From positions 1-31,474 of the forward strand of contig JBFHDX010000035.1 in assembly GCA_041584475.1 (NCBI GenBank): 31,474 nucleotides of DNA, written 5' to 3'. The notes beneath the pieces were generated by a model. It saw only the letters and a program-made list of their open reading frames with translations. It was not told the origin of the DNA and did not search any database. Of the stretch, positions 16,742 through 24,808 are shown in pieces. This DNA is from JBFHDX01 sp041584475 (GTDB lineage: Bacteria > Pseudomonadota > Alphaproteobacteria > UBA8366 > JADFVY01). A program made the position numbers and the translations under genes. Each line of letters begins with the position of its first letter. Position 1 is the first letter of the stretch.

Positions 16742-16760
16742 GATTAAGGGAGGCTTAATC
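16742..16760. promoter_or_regulatory. 19-bp inverted repeat, possible operator
   Basis: GATTAAG (16742-16748), a 5-nt spacer and CTTAATC (16754-16760) form a perfect 7-bp inverted repeat. It lies about 55 bp upstream of the DUF2799 lipoprotein start, over the expected -35 position of that gene. This is where a dimeric repressor would sit. The regulator is unknown. Confidence 0.45.
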
Positions 16761-16814
16761 GGCGCGGCCGCCGGACGCGGCCGCTGAACCGCGACGCGCC
16801 GCACCGCCCGGGCG

Positions 16815-16845
16815 TCGGCCAGGTGTACAGAACGGCCATACAGGC
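16815..16845. promoter_or_regulatory. Upstream activator site 1 (TGTA-N11-TACA)
   Basis: The core GGTGTACA-N6-CCATACA (16822-16842) contains the dyad TGTA (16824-16827) and TACA (16839-16842). The same core, flanked by the same CGGCC and GC bases, recurs 81 bp downstream; 25 of 33 aligned bases are identical. Its centre lies about 225 bp upstream of the start expected from the sigma-54 promoter. That is a typical distance for an NtrC-class enhancer, and such an activator is encoded at 20721-22145. Confidence 0.65.
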
Positions 16846-16895
16846 ACATCGGACACGCAAGGCATTAAAAACACGTGCAAAGAACCCGGCCGCCG

Positions 16896-16926
16896 CCGGC
16901 CGGGTGTACATGAAATCCATACAAGC
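16896..16926. promoter_or_regulatory. Upstream activator site 2 (TGTA-N11-TACA)
   Basis: This is the second copy of the dyad: GGTGTACA (16903-16910), a 6-nt spacer and CCATACA (16917-16923). The spacers of the two copies differ while the arms and their flanks are conserved, which points to selection on a protein-binding site. Its centre lies about 144 bp upstream of the expected sigma-54 transcription start. Confidence 0.65.
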
Positions 16927-17031
16927 GGCGGCGTGCCGACGCGGCGGGCGGCCGAGGCCCGGGTCCCGACGAGCAAACCAACCAATTGAAATTCATGATC
17001 AATCGCCATCGCCGCCGGTTGCCCCTGCAAC

Positions 17032-17047
17032 TGGCACGCCGATTGCA
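17032..17047 (+). promoter_or_regulatory. Sigma-54 (-24/-12) promoter
   Basis: TGGCACG (17032-17038), a 4-nt spacer and TTGCA (17043-17047) match the sigma-54 consensus TGGCACG-N4-TTGC(A/T) completely. The invariant GG and GC are separated by exactly 10 bp. Transcription should start near 17058, about 41 bp before the first receiver gene. Sigma-54 promoters need an AAA+ activator; a fitting one, with a matching pair of upstream dyads, is in this window. Confidence 0.88.
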
Positions 17048-17098
17048 TTTTACGAAAATTGAGAATTCAGGCTCAGCGAGCACGCACGAGGTGGTGCC

Positions 17099-17578
17099 AT
17101 GAGCGACAAGGCCAGCATCCTTATCGTCGACGACGAAGAGATCGTGCGCCTCAGCCATCTGAGGACCCTCGCCGGCACGCACTGCGACGCCCAGACGGCC
17201 TGGGACGGCCCCGAGGCGCTGCGCGCCATGGAGCGGCATCCGTTCGACGTCGTCCTGCTCGATTTGCGCATGCCGGGCCAGGACGGCATGGCCGTGCTGC
17301 GGACGATCAAGCAGCGCTGGCCCGAGAGCGAGGTCGTCGTCATCACGGGTTATCCGTCGCTCGAGACCGCGAAGGAGGCGGTCCGGCTCGGCGCATACAC
17401 CTATCTGGCGAAGCCGGTCAGCCCGGACGAGGTGGTCCGGGTCGCGAGCGGCGCCGCCACCCACAAGCGATGGGCGCTGCACCGCGAACCGGCAGACCCG
17501 GATCGCAACGTGCGGCCCGGGGGCCGGTCATCCGGCGCCAACAGCGCCGCTTATCGAGACAAGGAGGAATGGTCATGA
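17099..17578 (+). CDS. Stand-alone response-regulator receiver protein
   Basis: The 159-aa product is a single receiver domain (about 5-120) with all phosphorylation residues: acidic pair D11/D12, phospho-acceptor D55 (LLDLRMPG), T83 (VITGY) and K105 (LAKPV). The remaining 40 residues are polar and look unstructured, with no DNA-binding or enzymatic domain. It is the first gene after the sigma-54 promoter, and its stop overlaps the next receiver gene by 4 nt. Lone receivers can act as phosphate sinks, intermediates in phosphorelays or protein-interaction switches; which applies is unknown. The nearby kinase at 22142-23776 is a plausible phosphodonor. Confidence 0.92.
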   Translation: MSDKASILIVDDEEIVRLSHLRTLAGTHCDAQTAWDGPEALRAMERHPFDVVLLDLRMPGQDGMAVLRTIKQRWPESEVVVITGYPSLETAKEAVRLGAYTYLAKPVSPDEVVRVASGAATHKRWALHREPADPDRNVRPGGRSSGANSAAYRDKEEWS

Positions 17579-18174
17579 AAACGTCACCAAGAGTACTCGT
17601 GGTTGACGACGACGCGGTCGTCGGCCGCAGTTTCGACCGTGTCCTCTCGGAAAAGGGCTATGCGGTGAGCACCGCCCTTGATGGGACGGAGGCGTTGGAC
17701 AAGCTCGGCGGCGACGACTACGACGTCGTGTTCACCGACATCAAGATGCCGGGCATGGACGGTTTCGAGGTCACCCGGCGGATCAAGGAGAAATGCCCCT
17801 GGACGCCGGTCGTCATCGTCACCGGCTACGGCACGCCGGACAACGAGGCGACGGCCGCCGTGCTCGGCGTGTCGGGCTTCGTCCGCAAGCCGCTGACGCC
17901 CGAGATCATCGAGAGCATCACGCTCAAGGCCTTGCGCGACAAGCCGGCGCCGCCGAACGCGGAGGCGGTCGCAGCCGTCGCCGCCGCGCCGCCGATCGCG
18001 GCGCAAGGGAAAAGCCGGGCGAGAGCGCTGCTCCGCTTCGCGCGGAACGCCGCACTGCTGCTCGCGGCGCCGTTCGTCGGCCTGGTCTACGCGATCACGC
18101 TGCCCTTCGTCGGGCTCGGGCTGCTGGCCTGGTTCGGCGCCCGGGCGCTGATGCAGCGGCACGCCTCGCGCTAG
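17575..18174 (+). CDS. Receiver domain with membrane tail
   Basis: The 199-aa product has a complete receiver domain (about 5-120; D11/D12, phospho-acceptor D55 in FTDIKMPG, T83, K105). An Ala/Pro-rich linker (about 122-145) leads to a strongly hydrophobic stretch (about 157-191: LLLAAPFVGLVYAITLPFVG, then LGLLAWFGA) flanked by Arg/Lys. The tail could form one long or two short membrane helices and hold the receiver at the inner membrane. I chose the ATG at 17575, 7 nt after AGGAGG and overlapping the previous stop (ATGA); the ATG at 17569 is too close to that site. Receivers with such tails are unusual. Confidence 0.88.
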   Translation: MKTSPRVLVVDDDAVVGRSFDRVLSEKGYAVSTALDGTEALDKLGGDDYDVVFTDIKMPGMDGFEVTRRIKEKCPWTPVVIVTGYGTPDNEATAAVLGVSGFVRKPLTPEIIESITLKALRDKPAPPNAEAVAAVAAAPPIAAQGKSRARALLRFARNAALLLAAPFVGLVYAITLPFVGLGLLAWFGARALMQRHASR

Positions 18175-18246
18175 GCGGCGCGTGCCTAATTCGGGCCGGC
18201 CCGGCGACCCGCCGACGGCGGGCACCGTTCCCGGGTTCGCGCCTGC

Positions 18247-18300
18247 GGGCCGAGGCCTGGGAACGGGCCGAGGCCTGGGAACGGGCCGGGGCCGGGGAAA
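18247..18300. repeat. Three tandem 18-bp G-rich repeats
   Basis: Two identical 18-bp units (18247-18264 and 18265-18282) are followed by a third copy with 15 of 18 matches (18283-18300). They lie in the 138-bp gap between the membrane receiver and 13-haem genes and end 12 bp before the latter's ATG, overlapping its purine-rich ribosome site. They are probably transcribed within the operon. Repeat-number change could alter leader structure and translation of the cytochrome. Confidence 0.8.
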
Positions 18301-18312
18301 GGGAAAGACACC

Positions 18313-19998
18313 ATGACACGGTCTGCGCACGAATTCACGAAAGCGGGGGCGGGACGGCACGCAGGCACCCTCGTTGCCGCCCTGGCCGCGTTCGCCGTTC
18401 TGCTTCCCGCGGCGCCTGCGCTCGGCGTCGCGGCGTCGGACATCGCCGACGACCGGCTGAGCGACGAGGACCGCCTGTGTCTCGCCTGCCATGAGCAGGG
18501 CGGACTCGACAAGGTCCTGGGCGACGGGACGACGCTCTCCCTCCACGTCGGCGGCGCGGCGTTCGCGGACTCGGTCCATGCCTGGGTCGGCTGTACCGGG
18601 TGTCACGACGTGATCGATCCCGCCACGCATCCCGGCCACCGCGAGATCGAGAGCGCACGGACCCACGCCGAGCAGCACTCGCAGGCGTGTATCGGCTGTC
18701 ACGCCGCCGACAGCATGGCCGAAGGGCCGGCGCATCACGCGCGTCTGGCGGAGACCGATCGGGTGCCGTGCGCGCAATGCCACGACGCGCACGCGATCGG
18801 CCCGATCGGCGACTGGAAGGCGGCCGTCGGCGACACCGCCTACTGCCAGGCCTGTCACGGCCACGCCGGCAGCGCTGCGCTGCCGTTCATCGACGAGGCG
18901 ACGCTGCGCCGGTCGGTACATCGCGACCACGAATGCGCCTGGTGCCACACGACCCATTCGAAGGATGCGCACCCGCAGCGCGCGGGCGCCGGCGGCCGGA
19001 CGGCGTCGATCGAGCTGGCCGGGGCCTGCCGCCAGTGTCACGAGGACAAGTACGCGCTCTACGACGGGAGCATTCATGCCAGGCTCGTCGCCGCTGGCGA
19101 TCTGACCGCGCCGGTCTGCACCGACTGTCACGGTGCGCATGCCGTCGGTCCGAAGGCGGTCTACGAGACGATCGCCGGCGTACCCTGCCGGAACTGCCAC
19201 GCCGATATCTTCGACGCCTATCTGGGCAGCATGCACGGCAAGGCCCGCGACGGCGCCGGTCATTTCGATGCTCCGATCTGCGCCGACTGCCACCGCGCGC
19301 ACGACATCGGCGTCGCGTCGACGGGAACGCGCCTGCGCGACGCCTGCCTCGCCTGCCACGACGGCGCGAGGGAAAGCCACCGGACCTGGCTCCCGAACGC
19401 GGCGCTCCATCTCGAGGCGATCGCGTGTCCCGCCTGCCATGCGCCCGCGGCGCGCCGCCGGATCGATCTCGCGCTGTTCGATGCGGAATCGCGAAACCCG
19501 CTCGCGTCCGCGCCGGGCCAGGAGACGCTCGAGGACCGCTTCCGCACCGCCGACCGCGACGGCGACGGCGTCGATGCGATCGAGCTCTGGAGCCTCGTGC
19601 GCGAGATCAACCGGGACGGAGCCGCCGTAGAGGCGGTTCTGCGGGGCCGCATGGAGGTGCAGAGCGGGGTCGAGGCGCATCGGCTGGCCGACCGCTCCAG
19701 CGCCGTGCGCGCGTGCGAGAGCTGCCACCGCGATGGCGCCGATCCGTTCCGCAGCGTGACGATCTCCATCGTCCGACCCGACGGCCGGCCGCTCCGCTTC
19801 GCCGCCGACAGCGAGGTGCTCGAGTCGCCGGTATCGGTCGGATCGGTCGGCGGTTTCTACGCTATCGGCGGCACGCGCATCCGGCTGCTCGACGCGCTGT
19901 TCGTTCTCGCCCTGGTGGCCGGCATCGCGGTGCCGTTCGGGCACATGGCGATGCGGCGGCTCCTCGGCAAACGCAAGTCATCAGGAGACGGGCGATGA
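18313..19998 (+). CDS. Thirteen-haem membrane-anchored cytochrome c
   Basis: The 561-aa product has an N-terminal signal peptide (hydrophobic 20-42), 13 CXXCH motifs between residues 56 and 472, and one C-terminal membrane helix (about 523-545) followed by a basic cytoplasmic tail. The haem domain should lie in the periplasm, anchored to the inner membrane. Before the last haem motif, DRDGDGVDAIEL (residues about 416-427) resembles a calcium-binding loop, though the spacing is not a canonical EF-hand. The stop overlaps the cytochrome b start by 4 nt (ATGA), so the two are probably one complex: cytochrome b takes electrons from quinol, the 13-haem subunit passes them on, or the reverse. The purine-rich ribosome site overlaps the tandem repeats. 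Confidence 0.92.
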   Translation: MTRSAHEFTKAGAGRHAGTLVAALAAFAVLLPAAPALGVAASDIADDRLSDEDRLCLACHEQGGLDKVLGDGTTLSLHVGGAAFADSVHAWVGCTGCHDVIDPATHPGHREIESARTHAEQHSQACIGCHAADSMAEGPAHHARLAETDRVPCAQCHDAHAIGPIGDWKAAVGDTAYCQACHGHAGSAALPFIDEATLRRSVHRDHECAWCHTTHSKDAHPQRAGAGGRTASIELAGACRQCHEDKYALYDGSIHARLVAAGDLTAPVCTDCHGAHAVGPKAVYETIAGVPCRNCHADIFDAYLGSMHGKARDGAGHFDAPICADCHRAHDIGVASTGTRLRDACLACHDGARESHRTWLPNAALHLEAIACPACHAPAARRRIDLALFDAESRNPLASAPGQETLEDRFRTADRDGDGVDAIELWSLVREINRDGAAVEAVLRGRMEVQSGVEAHRLADRSSAVRACESCHRDGADPFRSVTISIVRPDGRPLRFAADSEVLESPVSVGSVGGFYAIGGTRIRLLDALFVLALVAGIAVPFGHMAMRRLLGKRKSSGDGR

Positions 19999-20675
19999 AG
20001 AAGCTCTACATCAACCCTCTTCCGGTGCGGATCTGGCACTGGATCAACGCGGTCGGCATCGTCGCCCTGATCCTCACCGGCATCCAGATCCGCTATGTCG
20101 GGCTCGTCGGCGTGATGTCGTTCGAGGCCGCCGTGAACCTGCACAACTGGATCGGCTTCGCCGTCATCGGCAACTACTTCGTCTGGCTGCTCTTCTACCT
20201 GTCAGGAGACCGGGCGCAGACCTATCACCCGGAGCTGAACCCGAAGAAATACTACCGCGAGAGCTTCCGGCAGCTGCTGTATTACGGGCTCGGCATCTTC
20301 CGCGGCGAACCCAATCCGCACCACCCCAGCGGCTACAACAAGTTCAACCCGCTGCAGCGGATGCTCTACCAGATCATCATGCTGCTCATCCTGCCGCTGC
20401 AGTGCGTGACCGGGGTCCTGATGTGGGACGTGAAACGCTTCGCCGGGGCGGTCGAGTTCTTCGGCGGCGTGCGCGTCGTCGATACGATCCACGTGCTGAT
20501 CTTCATCTTCTTCGCCGCCTTCATCTCGATCCACGTCTACCTGGCCTCGCTCGGCCGCAGGCCCGGTGTCCACTTCGAGGCGATGATCACCGGCTACGAG
20601 GAAATCGAGGAGGCCGAGGGTATGCCGGAAGGGGAGGAAGCGCGGGATCAGAGGGGAACGCAGGGGGCGGCCTGA
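19995..20675 (+). CDS. Cytochrome b (b561-like) membrane subunit
   Basis: The 226-aa product is a four-helix dihaem cytochrome b of the type found in hydrogenases, formate dehydrogenases and thiosulfate reductase. Helices lie near 18-38, 48-70, 122-143 and 164-186. Candidate haem ligands are H15 (RIWHW), H50 (NLHNW), H166 (DTIHV) and H180 (SIHVY). It should exchange electrons between the quinone pool and the co-translated 13-haem cytochrome. The ATG overlaps the upstream stop and has an AGGAGA site. The C-terminal 30 residues are acidic and polar. Its stop codon lies in the loop of a strong terminator hairpin, marking the end of the operon. Confidence 0.93.
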   Translation: MKKLYINPLPVRIWHWINAVGIVALILTGIQIRYVGLVGVMSFEAAVNLHNWIGFAVIGNYFVWLLFYLSGDRAQTYHPELNPKKYYRESFRQLLYYGLGIFRGEPNPHHPSGYNKFNPLQRMLYQIIMLLILPLQCVTGVLMWDVKRFAGAVEFFGGVRVVDTIHVLIFIFFAAFISIHVYLASLGRRPGVHFEAMITGYEEIEEAEGMPEGEEARDQRGTQGAA

Positions 20676-20689
20676 GCGGCCGCCCCCTG
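20661..20689. terminator. Terminator hairpin over the cytochrome b stop
   Basis: A perfect 12-bp inverted repeat (20661-20672 / 20678-20689) has a 5-nt loop containing the TGA stop (20673-20675) of the cytochrome b gene. The converging activator gene ends 31 bp downstream at 20721, so the hairpin can serve both transcripts. There is no T-run on the + strand. Confidence 0.75.
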
Positions 20690-20720
20690 TCGCTGCCGTG
20701 CCGGCGCGGCCGGCGGGCGA

Positions 20721-22141
<1,421 letters not shown>

Positions 22142-22145
<4 letters not shown>

Positions 22146-23776
22146 GACTCGGCTCCCGCCGCTTCCGCATCCTGCGCCTCAAGCGGCAGATAGACGCGGA
22201 AGGTCGTTCCCTTGCCGACCGCGCTCTGCACCTCGATCGCCCCGTTATGGGCCTTGACGATGCCGTGGCTGACCGACAGGCCGAGGCCGGTACCCCGGCC
22301 GACGCCCTTGGTCGTGAAGAACGGATCGAAGATGCGCCGCAGGTCCTTCTCCGCGATGCCGCTGCCGCTGTCGCTGATCGACAGCTCGACCATCGGCACC
22401 GGCGGCGCCCCCGGCTCGGGGCTCTTCGGCTCCGGGGCGCGGCGGCTGCGGATCGTGATCCTGCCCTCGTCCTCGATCGCATGCTGTGCGTTGACCAGCA
22501 TGTTCATGATGACCTGCTTGATCTGGTCCTCGTCGACCCAGATCTGCGGCAGATCGGGATCGAGCTCGGTGGCGATCTCGATGTCGTGCACGTAGGCGCT
22601 GCGGTCGACGAGTTGCACCGTGTCCTCGATGATGCGGTTGAGGTCCGCGTAACGCTTCTCCGGCGTCTTCTCGCGGGCGAAATCGAGCAGCCGCTTGATG
22701 ATCGTCGAGCAGCGCTTGGTCTCCTGGATCACGAGGTCGAGATCCTCCGCCTCGGGGCTCCCCTCGGCCATCTTGCCGCGCGTCAGGTGCGAGAAGGTCA
22801 GGATCCCGGTCAGCGGATTGTTCAGCTCGTGGGCGATCCCGGCCGCGAGGAGTCCGACCGAAGCCAGCTTCTCGCGCTGCGCCGACTCCGCCTGGGCGGC
22901 GTGGAGCTCCCGGGTCTTCGCCGCCACCTTCTCCTCCAGCGTGTGCGCCCACTCCTTCAGCTCCCGCTGCGAGTCCTCGAGCGCCTTCGTCATGTCGTTG
23001 AAGGAGCCGGCCAGGCGTCCGAATTCGTCCCCGCTGCGCACCGGGATCGGCTGTTCGAGATCGCCCGACGCCAGCCTGCGCGCGCCGGCCTCGAGATCGC
23101 GCAGCGGCACGTAGACCATGCGGTGCACGAAGAAGCTGATGCCCAGCGAGACGAAGGCGATGAAGGCAAGCGAGACGCCGACCACCCGCGCGGAGTGGGT
23201 CTGGATGAGGCGGTCGATCTCTTCGAGCGAGTAGACGATGTCGAGCACGCCGAGCACCGACTGATCCGCGCTGTGCGCATGGCAGCTCGCCGTGTAGCAC
23301 GACGGTTCGTTGCGGATCACCGCCATGCTGCCGAGCAGCCGTCCGCCGTCCCCGTTGCTGAAGAACCGCGCCCGCTTGCCCGTCGGGATCTGGCTCAGCG
23401 GCTGTTCGCTCTGGTGGCAGTGGAAACAGGCCTCGGCGTTCCGGTCGACCGTGACGCCGATCTCGGGCCGGAAGGTGGAGTGCGTGATCGTCCCGTCCTT
23501 GCTGATGATCCGGACCCTGTCGATGTGCTCGTCATTGCCGACGTCCTTGATGATGCTGAACACCCAGGAAGGTTCGTTCTGCAGCATCGCGAAGCGCGTG
23601 CTCCGGATGATCACCTCGGAGAGCTGGTTGACATGGCCGACGGCGCCCTGAAGCAGTTCCTCGCGATGCTGTCTCGCAACGAATAAAACGAATAATGACA
23701 TCGCCACCATCAACAATATCGCCAAAGAAATGGCGACTTTATACTTGAGCGATATCGGGCGCATCCTATCGTTCAT
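22142..23776 (-). CDS. Haem-c-sensing membrane histidine kinase
   Basis: The 544-aa product has a membrane helix (13-34), a periplasmic sensor (35-197), a second helix (198-221), a HAMP domain (about 218-272), a coiled-coil linker, a phospho-acceptor box with H316 (GIAHELNNPLTGIL) and an ATPase domain (N429 region, DSGSG, TGLGLS). The sensor has a c-type haem motif CFHCH (117-121) and a CX4CH motif, CYTASCH (160-166), followed by AHS. It may therefore bind one or two covalent haems and read periplasmic redox state or a small ligand. From memory, sensors with this pair of motifs occur mostly in deltaproteobacterial kinases, so transfer is possible. Its gene is divergent from the monohaem cytochrome gene and precedes the NtrC-type regulator. 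Confidence 0.93.
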
Positions 23777-23909
23777 CTCTTTTGTTTCTTTCCGAAGCGA
23801 CAGGATTTCGGGGGGTCACTGCCCAAACGAAGAACAAGCTGGCCTCGAAGTCGGCGGATCCCTCTTCTTCCGGCAGATCGCAAACCTAACAGCACTGATT
23901 TGCAGCGCA

Positions 23910-23923
23910 TTGATCCGCATCAA
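23910..23923. promoter_or_regulatory. Perfect FNR/FixK-type box
   Basis: TTGAT-CCGC-ATCAA matches the FNR/Anr/FixK consensus at all ten defined bases. It lies between the divergent kinase and monohaem cytochrome genes. A -10-like CATAGT (23944-23949) predicts a start near 23956, placing the box about 40 bp upstream, the class II activation position. It could also affect the divergent kinase promoter, for which no clear -10 is seen. The regulator gene itself is not in the window. Confidence 0.82.
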
Positions 23924-24042
23924 TTAACATTGGGCGAAAAGGGCATAGTGTGTCGCATCGAAGGGGATTGCCGCGCGATCGGCGCCGGCTCTCCGGGGGG
24001 AGCGTCCACGGGGTTTTCCCACCAACCGGAGGAGTATGATCG

Positions 24043-24351
24043 ATGCTTAGAAATCTGCTCGTTGTCCTGGCGGCTTGCGCCGCGCTCGGGCTGGCAGGTA
24101 CCGCGTCCGCCGCGGGCGACGCCGCCGCCGGCAAGGCGCTGGAGAAAAAGTGCTCCGGCTGCCACGGGGCGAATGGCGAAGGCAAGGGCAAGAACCCGCC
24201 CATCGCCGGCATGGACTACGACGCACACGTCGCGGCCATGGAGGAGTACAAGACCGGGAAGCGCAAGCACGCCATGATGGAACGGCTCGTCAAGGGCATG
24301 AGCGACAAGGAGATCCAGGACCTCGCGGCGTATTACGCGACCCTCAAGTGA
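24043..24351 (+). CDS. Small monohaem class I cytochrome c
   Basis: The 102-aa product has a Sec signal peptide cleaved after about residue 23 (ASA-AG) and a mature domain of about 79 residues. It has one haem motif CSGCH (37-41) near its N-terminus, and Met78 or Met79 is the probable sixth ligand before LVKGMSDKEIQDLAAYYATL. This is the cytochrome c553 type, a soluble periplasmic electron shuttle. The start is set by GGAGGAG at 24028-24034. A perfect FNR-type box and a -10-like element lie upstream, and a T-tailed terminator lies downstream, so it is a single-gene transcript. It could link the multihaem complex to a terminal reductase or oxidase. Confidence 0.93.
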   Translation: MLRNLLVVLAACAALGLAGTASAAGDAAAGKALEKKCSGCHGANGEGKGKNPPIAGMDYDAHVAAMEEYKTGKRKHAMMERLVKGMSDKEIQDLAAYYATLK

Positions 24352-24370
24352 GCCTGCGGGCGCAGGCAGG

Positions 24371-24413
24371 ACCGGCAGCGCACGAGCCGATCGCCCGACG
24401 CTGCCGGTTTTTT
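24371..24413 (+). terminator. Rho-independent terminator of cytochrome c gene
   Basis: A perfect 10-bp inverted repeat (24371-24380 / 24399-24408) with an 18-nt loop is followed by a run of six T (24408-24413). It starts 20 bp after the cytochrome c stop. Confidence 0.82.
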
Positions 24414-24482
24414 GGGGGCGCCATGGTTCCGTTCGCAAATACAAGCAGGTAGAGTCGGCGCATCCTCGCAAGCGAGGCGCCG

Positions 24483-24578
24483 ATGCATAGCTTTGTTAGA
24501 GCCGCACTGTTGCTGTTGCTGCTGACGGCCGCGCAGGGCGGGCTGGCGCGCGCGCCGAGGCCAATCGTGCTCAGCTGA
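24483..24578 (+). CDS. 31-aa signal-peptide-like ORF, possible remnant
   Basis: The 31-aa frame reads as a classical export signal: basic start (MHSFVR), a Leu-rich core of about nine residues, then AAQGGLARA, and only about seven residues beyond a plausible cleavage site before the stop. A GAGGCG ribosome site lies 5 nt upstream. It may be the 5' end of a gene truncated by a stop or deletion, or a small membrane peptide. Nothing after the stop looks like the rest of a known protein. Low confidence. Confidence 0.3.
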   Translation: MHSFVRAALLLLLLTAAQGGLARAPRPIVLS

Positions 24579-24808
24579 GCGGCGCGCAAAGCGCCGAACG
24601 CTTCGCGGCGGGTCACTCTGGTCCGCGGCATATCCCGTCTGCCCGTCGCCCGACGACCAATCGGATCGCTGCCATACACTCACAACAAGCAATCCACCCG
24701 GACCTGCACCAGCCCTGCCCGCCGACTCGTCGGACCAGCGCGAGGCCGGTATCGCCGCCCCGGCGCGTCGGGTAGTGTACGGGCCGCGACTTTCCGGGAG
24801 ACCGGGGC

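Larger units (their letters stand above)
16688..17098. other. Regulatory intergenic region, DUF2799 / receiver operon
   Basis: This 411-bp divergent region holds no credible gene. It contains a 19-bp inverted repeat near the lipoprotein promoter, two matching TGTA-N11-TACA dyads, an AT-rich patch (about 16975-17003) and a sigma-54 promoter. The AT-rich patch lies between the dyads and the promoter, where a DNA-bending protein such as IHF often acts, but I see no good IHF consensus in it. Confidence 0.6.
24352..24808. other. Intergenic region after cytochrome c gene
   Basis: This 457-bp stretch holds the cytochrome terminator (24371-24413), a 31-codon open frame resembling a bare signal peptide (24483-24578), and otherwise no gene I can support. 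Short minus-strand frames here have Arg/Ser-rich translations without ribosome sites. The stretch may contain the remains of a decayed exported-protein gene. A GGGAGA ribosome site for the next gene lies near its right end. Confidence 0.45.

Noticed and set aside
16984..17000. TTGA...TCAA pair resembling an FNR box near the sigma-54 promoter
   Set aside because: The halves are 9 bp apart instead of 6, and the inner consensus bases do not match.
24671..24677. CCATACA half-site resembling the enhancer dyads
   Set aside because: No GGTGTACA partner lies at the required spacing and no sigma-54 promoter follows, so it is probably chance.
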